NCBI GenBank assembly: GCA_963971575.1
Contig: OZ020611.1
Coordinates: forward strand, 241,328,654-241,392,653
Direction of reading: 5' to 3'
DNA from: Liopterus haemorrhoidalis
Lineage: Eukaryota > Arthropoda > Insecta > Coleoptera > Dytiscidae
Length of the DNA stretch: 64,000 bases
Made by a program: the position numbers and the translations under genes. Positions within the stretch are counted from its first letter, which is position 1. Each line of letters opens with the position of its first letter. This document shows, one piece after another, positions 11,461 through 22,191 of this stretch. The notes beneath the pieces were generated by a model. It was not told the DNA's origin and ran no database searches. It saw nothing but the letters and a program-made list of their open reading frames with translations.

Positions 11461-12400
11461 ATATGAACTTGGTAGCGACAGCTATATACCTGACAGATTA
11501 TTAGAAATATGAAATGTTACCTGTAGAAAAAATCTTCAACAAACAGCATGTCTTATTTTGTGTAAATTACGTAACTTTTTTTAAAATGTAGTGTGGTATT
11601 TTATACAACTTTAAGATATGTCCGACATATGCGTTATACGACTTACGACATTTTTGTGTTTTACGTAAATAATCCTAAATTAAAAGGAAATTTTGTTTTG
11701 AATAGTTTCCAACTTTGAAATTGTATGTCATGCTGGTATTAAAAAATGTCACTTTTTTTAAATGTCGATCCATTTGACATATGTGGCGTCGATATATTTG
11801 AATATAATGAAAAATGATATCTTAATTATAATGACCATGACCCGGTTTTACAGTTTAAGGAATATTTTCAATTGACTTTTAAAGTCAGTAATAAAAGTAA
11901 CCAAGTATAAAAGTAACCAAAATAACCAGATCTAGTTTGTTCTTACAAAAGTGAACAGCTTATATACCCAATACAGTCTATATATAGTATGCTAATATCA
12001 GAGAGCGCGCTTTATAAGTAAAAAGAAGTTAAAAATTATTACAGAATTATTCGTTCAAAATAAAGTTTAAAATAGCACGCCTACGGCAAAAGTACCGTTG
12101 CATATATTTGCCGGTCTCTGCTCATTATGCAGTTATTCACACTGATAACTAAATTAAATATATACTTATTATCATGATAAATTTTTAGTTATGATTGAAA
12201 CTAAAATCAGGATTGAGATTTGTTTTATTTACTCTCACTGTTCATTGGAACTTGGTGTTTATACCTTGTAGACGTCTGATGCAGATTTAATTTGTGAAAA
12301 ATTTGAGTGATATATTTTACAATTATATATTTGTATTTTTTCGCCAACACTCGTGAAAGTTTTGGTGCGTCGACTCTTTTAATACCTGAAGCATCAGGAG
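11461..12400. other. Non-coding, nothing recognised
   Basis: AT-rich sequence with no supported gene or element boundaries. Confidence 0.5.
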
Positions 12401-12419
12401 CTTCAAACTCTTCTTAGTA

Positions 12420-12861
12420 AGCCAATGATGGTAAGAGAAGAAATATTTTATTTAAATCGAAAACGGTAAAGGATACGTTTTTTTTCCAAATTCAAAATTT
12501 CAATATTTAGCCGAAAAAATCTATTTAGAGCAAAATAAGTTCATTGCTCAATGCGGTCAAAGCCAACCTAAAGTTGAAATTAAAGGATATAAAAATATTT
12601 CATCGAATTTTATATCTCATCTTAAAGGCGACACGGAAACGATGCATTTATTGCATTTAAAAAACATTGATTGTAAAGGTAGGCAAACAGTTGTTCCTCA
12701 AAAATCAAGAACAATTAGAGCCCGAATATTGTCACAACTAAAATTTGAAAAATACATTACCAACTATGTTATTCCTCTAAGGTCGGTAGAGTGGCAAAAT
12801 ATAATGCTCTTTCGAAAGCTGCAAGACGGCCGAAAATTATTGAGAATTTGGGTAAAGGTTT
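12420..12861 (+). pseudogene. Possible BED-type hAT N-terminal remnant
   Basis: Broken frames read ISSNFISHLK and MHLLHLKN. They resemble the distal half of a BED zinc finger (S-N-hydrophobic-x-x-H-L) found at the start of hAT proteins. The zinc ligands are incomplete and the frame is interrupted. This is suggestive only. It faces the opposite way to the CGGBP1-like fragment at 10260-10859. Confidence 0.3.
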
Positions 12862-13015
12862 TTTTTTTTTAAATTTAATGGCCTTTGCTGCTGTGCTAAT
12901 TAGCCAGGACAATTTTTATTTGAGAAAATGTCCATGCCTGAACGGGATTCGAACCCGAGACCTTCTAACGCAGAGCATATGTGTTACCACTACGCTACTA
13001 TATTACATATGTATG
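12862..13015 (-). mobile_element. tRNA-derived SINE, family 2, copy 1
   Basis: On the minus strand there is a tRNA-like head with a box A (TAGCGTAGTGG) and box B (GGTTCGAATCC). The body reads AATTGTCCTGGCTAATTAGC and GCAGCAAAGGCC, and a poly-A tail follows (T-run at 12859-12870). A second copy lies at 59157-59310. It depends on pol III transcription and LINE machinery. Confidence 0.85.
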
Positions 13016-13274
13016 TAATATATAAATTGATCCAAGCGATATTTTCTGACAAAATATCACAATATAATTAAAAACTAATGAATCTAAACTAATGATTAAC
13101 ATTTAGTTAAAGATTTATGATTACATCCATTTTTAATTGAATAAGGAATGATTAATTTAGTTTGATTACATTTTCATTGGACTTCTGTTCAGACCTCAGT
13201 CAAGACCAGACGTGTTATTGTGTAGCTCCGTTAATTGGATGATTAGTGTTATCTAATTAAGACGTTACATGTGA

Positions 13275-14678
13275 TTGTGTGCAGTGACTAGCGACATTGT
13301 TTTAGCGAAAAGTTTACTTCGTTCCCGTTTGGATTACTCATCAGCGATAATGTCACCTCTAACTGCCAGCAGGAAACTAAAACTTGACCGTATTCAGTTC
13401 CAGGCTCTGAGAATATGCCTGGGTGCTATGAGGTCAACACCAACAAATGCTCTCCTAATAGAAGCCGCCGAGCCTCCACTCCATCTTAGAGCTCAACGTC
13501 TGATATCGAAGCAAATTCTTCAACAGGCCTCACGTACAAACAATAACCTCATCCATACATTACATGAATTATCGCATCTTCAAAGGCGGAGTTCTAAACC
13601 TCCTCTTCTAATCCTTAAACAGTTTAGGTACCTACTACCATATCTCCATAGAATCAGCAGCCATTACACACTTCCTTCCTATCTAACACCATACCAAGCA
13701 CAGTTTAATCCACCCTCAATCAAACTAAACATAGGACTTGAGAAAACTAATAGCACTGTCTCGCATAATGTCTTGTTAAATGAAGTCCTCAGAAATAAAT
13801 TCCCTAATCACACCTACATTTACACCGATGCCTCAAAGAATCTCAGCCCTGACTGCACTGGCTACGGTATTTTCGTTCCCTCGATGGACTTACGACTTTC
13901 AAAGAAAACATCCCCTTTTCTTCAGATTATGTCTGCCGAACTTCTGGCTATTCGACACTCTCTCTCATTAATCCCTACACTTAATATAAGGAAAGCCGTT
14001 ATTCTCACAGACTTACTCAGTTCACTACAGTCTATCAATAGAACGGGAATCTTCAATACGAATATGAATATACTTCACATCAAAACGCTCATAAACTCAA
14101 TGAAAAAATCTGGAATTGAAGTACAGCTTGTGTGGATACCTAGCCATTGCGGTATTTATGGCAATGAAATCGCTGACCAGCCGGCAAAGACTGGAGCCGC
14201 CAAACCTGGACCTCAACTAATCGACACGGTATATTACCTTGATCTGTCTCCGCTCATATGGCAAGCATTATCCCGCAAATGTCAAGAGGAATGGAACGAA
14301 ACAGGACGAGTAAAAGGAGTCCACCTACATTCGATTCAACGCCATATTCCACGAAAACCATGGTTTGATAATTTGAATATTTCAAAAATGTCTGTCTCGA
14401 CCCTTACTCTAATGCGTTTTAGCCATTGCCGTACATACACACATTTGCATAAAATAAAAGTATTAGAATCAGATCTATGCACCTGCGGTGAACTCGGTGA
14501 CATGACTCATATTCTGTTTAACTGCCCGAATCACTCAGCCCAGTCAACGAAGCTGTACCAGGATCTCACCAAGCATCTGCCATCCCCTATGGACATGAAG
14601 ACAATTCTCGCACCTTCTACCCCCGGCATCTGTACACTTATCACAGGGTTTCTCAATACAATAAAATTTAAATTCTAA
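13275..14678 (+). CDS. C-terminal part of an I-type LINE ORF2 with RNase H
   Basis: A 467-residue open frame begins in the RT thumb region (RSRLDYSSAIMSPLT, LDRIQFQALRICLGAM). It continues into an RNase H domain with Asp185 (YTDAS), Glu222 (SAELLAI), Asp246 (LTDLLSS) and Asp301 (NEIADQPAK), plus the WIPSHCG motif. A C-terminal Cys-His knuckle (CTCGELGDMTHILFNCP) follows. All four RNase H acidic residues are present and no stops interrupt the frame. The palm/fingers RT and endonuclease are missing, so the copy is 5'-truncated. An RNase H after RT points to the I/LOA-type LINE group. The element tail runs to about 14750. Confidence 0.9.
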   Translation: MCAVTSDIVLAKSLLRSRLDYSSAIMSPLTASRKLKLDRIQFQALRICLGAMRSTPTNALLIEAAEPPLHLRAQRLISKQILQQASRTNNNLIHTLHELSHLQRRSSKPPLLILKQFRYLLPYLHRISSHYTLPSYLTPYQAQFNPPSIKLNIGLEKTNSTVSHNVLLNEVLRNKFPNHTYIYTDASKNLSPDCTGYGIFVPSMDLRLSKKTSPFLQIMSAELLAIRHSLSLIPTLNIRKAVILTDLLSSLQSINRTGIFNTNMNILHIKTLINSMKKSGIEVQLVWIPSHCGIYGNEIADQPAKTGAAKPGPQLIDTVYYLDLSPLIWQALSRKCQEEWNETGRVKGVHLHSIQRHIPRKPWFDNLNISKMSVSTLTLMRFSHCRTYTHLHKIKVLESDLCTCGELGDMTHILFNCPNHSAQSTKLYQDLTKHLPSPMDMKTILAPSTPGICTLITGFLNTIKFKF

Positions 14679-14750
14679 ATATCACCAATGCTATGCGCTG
14701 GTGGCATGGTCAACTGACCTAAACCAAATTAAATATAGAATTGAATAGAA

Positions 14751-15231
14751 TACATTTTCATTCAAAATTTTAGTTGATTGAAAGTTTAGTTATATAATGC
14801 CCAACTTTGGTTACCACAAGCCGCAGGCGAGCGAATACTCACTACTTATTAGTGAATACTTCCTTCACCCAAAAATATTACTATTATAATAGCTATTTAT
14901 TCAACAAACAAGGAAATGAATGTCATTAGTTTACAACTATGATATTTTCAAAACGATATCTTTTCAATTTAATTGAAGACGAGTTTTGAAACTTATTTAT
15001 TCTCGACAACAAAACTAGATTCTGTGTAAGCATTTGATAAATTGTTATTCAGAGTGCGGATTTCGCGGGTACAGCAAATTAATACAATATGTACTTTAAC
15101 ACTATTTAATTAGAACTTTTAATAATTAATACAGTTATATGTTGACAGAAACAAGTATAGACTACCCAACAACCATAGACTACTATGTGTCTTAGTAAAC
15201 AATAACAATAAACATAATTTGGTGCGGATAT
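14751..15231. other. Non-coding spacer downstream of the NB-ARC gene
   Basis: AT-rich sequence in the position of the 3' flank of the minus-strand NB-ARC frame. No clear element was found. Confidence 0.5.
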
Positions 15232-16857
15232 TTAAATTGCTGTATCCAACAGCATTGAATCTATTAAGTAACGTCTTTCGCTGTCTTTTTCTTGTATTTC
15301 TTCTATTGGGCTTTTTAATTTGTACAGTGGTGCATTTTTTATTTTAAATTTATATGTTGAAAAATTCTGTTTAAGCATTCTTTCCGTGTCCTGTGCAATA
15401 TTTTGGAGATCTTCAATTTCATCGGTTTTGATAGCATATATCTTTGACTTTTCTGATTGAATGTCGCTGAACAACATTAATTTTTGTTCATTATACAACT
15501 CTTGTAAAGATATCGTCTTGTCTTTCAATTCTGCTTTGTTTATTTTCATATCGAAAATCCTTTGCCAAACTCCGAAATAAGCAGCAAAGTGATACACAGT
15601 AATTTCATTAATGTTTTTATTTTTTAACAATTTTATTATCTTACTACGTACTTCGGTTGATTTTGAAAAACTTTTGCATGCTTCATAAAACCATTCAATT
15701 TTCATAAATGGTAATATAAAATTCATATGGATGTCTAATTCATTTCGTAGGATTATTTGTTTTGTTGTATCAATTAAAATTTTCTTTTCATATTCTTCAC
15801 TGACAGAGTTTTTCATTAGTTTTTTATAAGTCTGCTGTATCAAGCTATGTATTTTCAAAATATATTTTCCACAAGCATTTTTGGTACATTCACAAATTGA
15901 ATACCTTGTTAAAATACTAATTATATCCCCTAAACAGTGTTTATCAATACATAATATATCTGAAATTAAAGTTGTTTCTGTATTGCTTGCGTTAAGATGC
16001 GCGATTGTGTAAAGAACATCTAAAACTTTATCGTTATAATCGTCGTCCTCTTTCACTAGGTTGATATTCTTTTCAATGGCGTGATATACTGAATATTTGT
16101 ATGGGTCATCACTATTATAAAAAGGCGTTTTTCGTTTAGCATTAAATAAAATTGAATCACGATCTTTTAAAAAATAATTAATTCTGTAATCTGAAGTAAT
16201 TTCTTGGTTGTATTTGTAATTGATGTAAGATACTGCTTGTAATAATGCAAGTGGTAAGTATCCCATTTTTTCAGCTAACTCTTTAATGTCATCTTTGTTT
16301 GTGTGTTCTTTATTTTGTAGGTTTGTGTTTAATTTAGACTGTAAAAGCTTTAAGCTATCCTTTTTTGTAAGTACATGCAAACTTAATATATTAAAGTTTT
16401 CGAAATACTGAATTTTGGAAGTAAATAGTACTTTAAATTTATTATTGTTATTTGGTGGAAGATAAAGACTGACAGTGGAAAACGCACCAACATCGTCGTA
16501 AAGAAATAATGTATGATAATTTTTTAATTTTTCAAATATATTTTGAAGTAATAAAATTGGTGATAAATTTTTATCTGAATTTAAAGTATTTGCTATTTGT
16601 ACAATTGAATCAATAATAGTTGTTGTAGCTTCTGCATTGATAATCACTACCTTCATGTTTTTTGTCGTAACCAAATGTTTAGCATAGTTATAGGCTAGAG
16701 TGGTTTTACCAATACCACTCATTCCAGTTATAACTACTCTCTGGTGTTTTTGCAACGTCTTACATAGATCTTCCATTTCATTTTCTCTGCCGATCATCGG
16801 CACTATATTTGTTGGAAAATTATACGACATCGTATATGTTTCTGGGTTTGGCAACAT
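15232..16857 (-). CDS. NB-ARC/STAND-type ATPase, single exon, unknown role
   Basis: The 541-residue frame is uninterrupted. Seen in order: a start-of-domain motif MIGRENEMEDL (21-31), Walker A GMSGIGKTT (45-53), Walker B LFLYDDV (117-123), an RNBS-B-like KVLFTSK (142-148) and GYLPLAL (199-205, the GLPL motif). A winged-helix-like region follows, with IHSLIQQTYKKL in the place of the MHD/HxLVQ motif (about residue 340). Residues 390-541 match nothing I recognise and show no clear TPR, LRR or WD repeats. NB-ARC proteins are ADP/ATP switches in apoptosis and immunity (Apaf-1, plant NLRs, bacterial STAND defence proteins). In insects I would expect mainly the Apaf-1 homologue, which this is not. 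A TTTTTAG acceptor-like sequence lies a few bases upstream of the first ATG, so an upstream exon is possible. The role here is inference only. Confidence 0.85.
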   Translation of the reverse strand: MLPNPETYTMSYNFPTNIVPMIGRENEMEDLCKTLQKHQRVVITGMSGIGKTTLAYNYAKHLVTTKNMKVVIINAEATTTIIDSIVQIANTLNSDKNLSPILLLQNIFEKLKNYHTLFLYDDVGAFSTVSLYLPPNNNNKFKVLFTSKIQYFENFNILSLHVLTKKDSLKLLQSKLNTNLQNKEHTNKDDIKELAEKMGYLPLALLQAVSYINYKYNQEITSDYRINYFLKDRDSILFNAKRKTPFYNSDDPYKYSVYHAIEKNINLVKEDDDYNDKVLDVLYTIAHLNASNTETTLISDILCIDKHCLGDIISILTRYSICECTKNACGKYILKIHSLIQQTYKKLMKNSVSEEYEKKILIDTTKQIILRNELDIHMNFILPFMKIEWFYEACKSFSKSTEVRSKIIKLLKNKNINEITVYHFAAYFGVWQRIFDMKINKAELKDKTISLQELYNEQKLMLFSDIQSEKSKIYAIKTDEIEDLQNIAQDTERMLKQNFSTYKFKIKNAPLYKLKSPIEEIQEKDSERRYLIDSMLLDTAI

Positions 16858-17319
16858 ACGGGGGGACCCTAAAAATTATAATCATTATTATTATATATTT
16901 AGACTTGGATATACATTTAATACACATGAAAATATTAAAATGTAGATTGGCACTTATTTCTTTCTCCCATTATACAGGATGCGGCATATGCTGCCGAAAT
17001 GTTTCTTTTTAACGATTTTTCACCACATTTACATGAACGTATTTAAGTGAACCTATGTTCACTTACATTTTCGGTAAACTTATTCCACAGCCTGTATGCT
17101 GAGTTAAATGTTTAAATTATACATCTGATTAAAATTGTATTTATAATTATTTTAAAATATCACAGTTCTTAATTGTACTTTTCAAACAAACCGCCTGCTT
17201 CTCATGAATCTTTCATATTGGTACGAATTACGAGTACGATCCTGTAATAAATAGTTGATTCACCATATTAGGCGATGCACGCAATAAACAAATACATTGT
17301 TATAACAATGTGTTTCTTT
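16858..17319. other. Upstream region of the NB-ARC gene, no gene seen
   Basis: AT-rich with an (ATT)n-like run near 16880-16897. It contains the acceptor-like TTTTTAG just upstream of the NB-ARC start. No promoter element can be assigned. Confidence 0.4.
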
Positions 17320-17598
17320 GGGTACGCGTACAGTGAACGCTTGTTGCTTGTAGCTGGCTGCCGGCTCCGAGGAAGGTCAGCCGGCGAGCAGAAATATCCT
17401 TGTGTTATCAATGATACCTCGTACAGTAGAGGCTGCTGCTGGTTTCCCAGCGCTGACTATCGACACGAACCAGCAAGCAGGTTTATGTTTGATATTCCAG
17501 CGAGCTGATACCAGCCGCTGCCGCTGCCGCGATCGTTATCAGTAGTATTTTGACAGTTGTTTTATATTAGATAAACATATTGTATCAAAGCGTAAAAA

Positions 17599-17742
17599 AT
17601 GGAAGGTTACATTATTGACACTGATTTTTTAATATCTTTTATTTATGAGAGACCCGTGTTATGGGATAAGAGATTAAAAGAACACGCGAATCGTTATACA
17701 ACTGCAAATACTTGGAAGGAGATAAGCGTGGTAAAGTTGATG
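17599..17742 (+). pseudogene. MADF-domain exon of the Harbinger-encoded DNA-binding protein
   Basis: From ATG the exon reads DTDFLISFIYERPVLWDKRL, then RYTTANTWKEI. This is the first half of a MADF (Myb/SANT-like) domain. A consensus donor (ATG then GTAAGT) ends the exon at 17742 in phase 0. In PIF-Harbinger elements such a protein assists the transposase in DNA binding. The next MADF segment cannot be followed, so the gene is probably broken between here and the BESS exon at about 18000. Confidence 0.7.
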
Positions 17743-18002
17743 GTAAGTAAAAATACATATAATAGAAAGATATTTAATTTAATATAATATTTTACATTGC
17801 TTCATAATATGTTGATATGGCTCCCTTTATTAATAACATAAATTGTAGTAAATTAGTTTTGTAGGTACAACCAAGAAACCCTAGACACTCTTAGTCCTTT
17901 TGACTTTTTATATATATATAATTTGCCATATAAAAGGGTAACAGGCAAACAAGAACATAAAAAGAAAAATACGGTGAGCGCTTCATTTCTAGAAATAGAA
18001 AA

Positions 18003-18321
18003 ACAGAAATAAGAGGTATTAAAGGAAAAGGTAAAAACAAGGAGGCTTACTGAAGATAATGAAGATGAGGATCTACACTTCCTAAAAAGTTTGCTTCCAC
18101 ACATTAAGAAAATTCCTGACCACAGAAAATTATCATTCCGTGGTAAAATCCAGGAAGTAGTAGAAGCTTATGCTTATCCCGCATTTTCTTTTTCTAACCC
18201 TCCCACTCCATATTCGTACCAGCCAGCATTCTCGGTAGGAAGCTCGAGTGGTACTACTTCCCATTACACTCACGAGCCTTCCACTATCACTGATGAAGTT
18301 ATCAGTGTTACTGATATGTAA
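18003..18321 (+). pseudogene. BESS-motif exon of the same MADF protein
   Basis: The frame contains DEDLHFLKSLLPHIKKIPDH, a clear BESS motif (C-terminal protein-interaction module of MADF-BESS proteins). A Ser/Tyr/Pro-rich tail follows, ending ISVTDM and a stop at 18321. An in-frame stop just upstream (EKQ then TAA) interrupts the linker, which argues against a working gene. Confidence 0.7.
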
Positions 18322-18932
18322 TGTGTTTGTGAAGACTGCGCGAACTAGATGGTAGATGGTTTGCATCTCTAATATTAAGTCATATCACACACGGCTGTAT
18401 CACAAACCCTGGTGATATGCAGACGCGGTATTATGCCAGATTCAGTGCTTTCTACTTCCTGAAGATCAAATAATTGACAGGTGATTTGCAAGGGGGAATT
18501 ATTGTTTTTGTTGTTGTTATTATTAATTATTATTATTTTTTTTTTCAAATTACAGATAGTTAAAGAAAAAGATAGTTAATAGCAAAAGAACATTAAAGCG
18601 TTTTTTTGACAGAGTTGTTTGCATTCATTTCCCATATACTAATGTATATGAGAACTAAAAATTATAATACGACAGTCAGTGCCGTCATTAACTTTTTTCG
18701 GACCCTGGGCAAGTTTTTATAGCCTCCCCCCTCCCCCACGCATAATAAGAAACTCGGGCCGCTCTCATTTAGAGTTCAACTCGCCGATTGATAACTTGGC
18801 AGCGTTTAACACTATTTTTCCATTTATAAGTTAATTATTAAGATTAAACTGTAAATCACTGAATCTTACGAATTTAACTTTTCATTTTAAATATTGCTGG
18901 GTGTGATATTAAATTTACTTACCTCAGAGTGA

Positions 18933-19163
18933 TTACAAGTCTCTCTTCTGGTAAAATTGGTTGTTGATGTAGGTTTCCAAATTCATTCGCAAATATGTGT
19001 ACAATCTATCGCAGTCTTTCTTTAGGTCTTTGAAGAGATGGTGATATTCAGCATAGACACTCCTTGATTTGTTAATGTCATGAGTACCCTCTCTTTTCAA
19101 TAACAGAAGTTTCGGGTAAACGTTTTCCGCGAGAAAGAAATCTTCTTCCTCACTAGAACTCAT
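18933..19163 (-). pseudogene. Harbinger transposase N-terminal exon
   Basis: The 76-residue frame starts MSSSEEEDFF and contains YAEYHHLFKDLKKDCDRLY and LRMNLETY. These are the hallmarks of HARBI1-type transposases just before the catalytic domain. The DDE part is deleted between about 18330 and 18930. It is convergent with the MADF/BESS exons, as is typical of PIF-Harbinger. Confidence 0.75.
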
Positions 19164-19440
19164 TTTTGTGTAATACGTGATTCACAATCAAAGTTGAACT
19201 GACAGTAATGAGCTGGGTCCCAGCGTTCACTGTACGCGCCTTACAAGCACCAACCAGCATAAGCAACAAGCGTTATCGACGCCGGTAACCAGCTACAAGC
19301 AACAAGCATTTACTGTACGCGTACCCTTTGTGACGTGCGTCGCCCACTATGGTGGACAACCTATATTCGCGACTATAATTACCGAAACGGAGCCACTATC
19401 GCCTTCTGAACTTTTGACACGAAAAAGGATAGTCATCTCT

Positions 19441-19673
19441 TTTTTTTAAATTTATTTATTTTACATCGGCCTATTTCTGCAACGAGCCTAATCGCCGATG
19501 CCAGGAGGCGAGCTCCTACACCTGGAAGTAATGTCAATGGGAGTAATGTCAACATATTATTCTCGCCCGAATAATATCACCAACGAAGGAGGCTCGAACC
19601 ACCGACCGGACAGTCAGACTGTTTCCACCAGCACAAACCGCACGACTTAATGCGCTCGGCCACTCCGTTGGCT
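19441..19673 (-). mobile_element. tRNA-derived SINE, family 1, copy 1
   Basis: On the minus strand it starts GCCAACGGAGTGGCCGAGCG. Box A (TGGCCGAGCGC) and box B (GGTTCGAGCC) resemble a tRNA-Ser/Leu head. The body reads CCAGGTGTAGGAGCTCGCC and an A-rich tail follows. Target duplication GATAGTNATCTCT flanks it (19428-19440 and 19674-19686). Confidence 0.92.
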
Positions 19674-19686
19674 GATAGTTATCTCT

Positions 19687-21916
19687 CAACGGATGTGAAC
19701 AGTATTGGTTTATAAACAATTTTTGGTCAAATTTACGTTTTCTTGCTGTATACAGATATTTGAATTATAACCAAGTATTAAAAAATTGTATAAATATATG
19801 TGAATCCATTTTATGATAAAATTTGCAGTTTGTAAATAAAAATTTTCAGCGGTTATAATGTTGGTGCCGGAATATACTCACAGAGAAAATAAAATGTTAT
19901 ACTTTCAACTTAAAACATTTTTTTGAATACTTAATATCTACACATATCTCAAGAAATTTTATAGAAAGAGAACTTGTGATTTATTCTACACAAGAAAACT
20001 GTCAAATATTAGCAAACTAACACACTTATGGAACACCCACATGAAATAACAAGGGGTTTTAATTATATTAACAATATATAATCCAATAATATTAACAATA
20101 GTTTACACAACATTAAACGATTTTCTTGCTTGTACATGTGAGACTGGGAAAAATGAGACAATGACAAATTCAACGTAAAAAGCTTGTTTAAAATCATCTA
20201 AACAGTAGAAATTCCCTTCAATAGAAACAAAATTTTAGAATCACTAATAATTTTTCTTCTTCACTTGTGGTAAAACATAAATGGTGCATTTATTCACTTT
20301 TAACGCATTTTTCTCATTGGTATTAAAATTAAATTGCAGAACTAATAAAGATACTTTGTCATACACTACCATTTTTTTAATAAAATTCATCTAATATTCG
20401 AAGATGTTCTTCCTGTGATTGACAACCATACACACAACAACGAGTATTTAATCTTTTTTCTTAAATTTATCACTTTATTCATTGTATCGTGTTAAACGGA
20501 GTGAGAATGGACAGAAACAAAAAAACACATGGTGAACTATACGTAAATAATGACAGTATACTTTTTCGAAGTGTTCGCTTTATTGCCGCTAGAGGGATAC
20601 GCGAAGTTGAGTCACCAATAAGGTTGGCCGTCATCCGTGGCAACGACTTTGGAATTAATACAAACGGGAGTCCGTACATTGTGTTTTTACCATCGACCGG
20701 ACGCCCAACTACAATTGAGAGTCCATATATGGACGCCCAATTGGAATGGACTTAACTTTTAATTTAAAATCATTTGCCAACATTTTTTGAGACCCTCTTT
20801 TGTAACCCAAATTGAGAATTTTATACGCACTTCGTATATAGTAGTTCACTCGCTTCCTTACTAGAGGCGTGAGTGCAGATCTGTGTATATATATGTATAA
20901 ATTTTCCCATAAGGATATACGATTACCGAGCGTCCTTTTATTTGGCAACAATGTGTTACGCATTTTTCTTACTTTAATTAAGGAGGGAATTATTTGTTCG
21001 TATTACGTTACACATATTATGACGAACCAACAAATATGACAGAATTTTGTAAGTTAATTTTTATTGACAAAATATGAGATATATAAGATATTATTGAAGG
21101 TATTATAGGCATATCATTCTTTAAGTGGCAATCAAAAAAATTTTAGCCAAAAAGTTACTAATTACATTTAACATAACATAATATTCAAGGGATTCCATTA
21201 AAAAACTTTTTCTTTCATATTGATCACGATTCACATGACCTGCTTAAATCCCTATACATATTTCATTTAAACATTTTTATTTATTTATTTTCTTGTATCT
21301 TAGCACATATCAGAGAAAAATCTTGTTCCCCCTATCTAGTTACACCCTGCATAAATACAAAACACAAATCACAAAACATATACATAATAAGCATAGAATT
21401 ATAACATGCATTAACACTTTACTGGTGGCATTTTAAGGAAAATGCACAGTTTTACTTGTTATTTTTTGTAAATATTCATCATATTTAAATAAGATTCAGC
21501 CCGTACATAATATAGCGATCATACATTGAATTGATGCGTCACTTTAATAAGCGCGTCCGTATATGGACGCTATATTTAATCTAGTTTTACAAATGGACAA
21601 AAAGATGGATCGAAGGACGGATAGACATGGCATTTCTTTTAAATAAAATTTAGTTATTAACAAAATATGAATGGATGCTTCATTCTTAAAAACAGTGAGC
21701 ACATACAAAGGGCGTTTATGTAGGATTTATTTTTGCTAATTAGTTAAAGCGGCATATAGATTCATATTTTTTAAGATGGTAGCAAAAAAAAGCCAAAAAG
21801 ATAAAAGGATATGATTTTTATACTAAAAATTAATTTAAAAATATTATATTTTAGAGTTAATTAGGTTTATTGATATTTACTGTTTATATTCATCGTATCT
21901 ATATAATGTATATATC
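19687..21916. other. Non-coding, AT-rich, no complete element recognised
   Basis: Only short open frames are present. The motif GCGTCCATATATGGAC-like recurs (about 20720, 21550, 22640). A segment around 21530-21575 resembles 22198-22250 (ACATTGAA, then AGCGCGYCCGTAT), pointing to a worn dispersed repeat. Confidence 0.5.
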
Positions 21917-21927
21917 CTATTAATATT

Positions 21928-21929
<2 letters not shown>

Positions 21930-21958
<29 letters not shown>

Positions 21959-22178
21959 TACATCGGCCTATTTCTGCAACGAGGCTAATCGCCGATGCCA
22001 GGGGGCGAGCTCCTACACCTGGATGAGGGGTGAATGACTGTGAAATGAGAGCAATGTTAACATATTATTCTCGCCCGAATGATATCACCGACGGAGAATC
22101 GAACTACCAACCATACAATCCAGACTGTCTTGACCATTCCAAACTGCTACGATTTAATGCGCTCGGTCACTCCGACAG
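21930..22178 (-). mobile_element. tRNA-derived SINE, family 1, copy 2
   Basis: Same family as 19441-19673, with a (TTTA)n tail at 21930-21957. The 13-bp duplication CTATTAATATTAT lies at 21917-21929 and 22179-22191. Box A and box B are recognisable but mutated. Confidence 0.92.
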
Positions 22179-22191
22179 CTATTAATATTAT

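Larger units (their letters stand above)
17320..19326. mobile_element. PIF-Harbinger element, internally deleted, family A
   Basis: TIRs begin GGGTACGCGTACAGT at both ends and continue for about 45 bp with good matching (CTTGTTGCTTGTAGCTGG in both). TTT flanks each end, consistent with a 3-bp duplication although TWA is the usual Harbinger target. The interior holds a plus-strand MADF/BESS gene and the first part of a minus-strand transposase. The DDE catalytic part is missing, so the element is non-autonomous. Confidence 0.85.

Noticed and set aside
12930..13000. Possible tRNA gene (box A and box B on the minus strand)
   Set aside because: No acceptor stem pairing. The sequence continues into a SINE body with a poly-A tail and has a second dispersed copy.
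15232..16857. Bacterial contamination as the source of the NB-ARC frame
   Set aside because: It is embedded in contiguous insect transposon sequence with no other bacterial genes. Horizontal transfer remains possible but contamination is unlikely.
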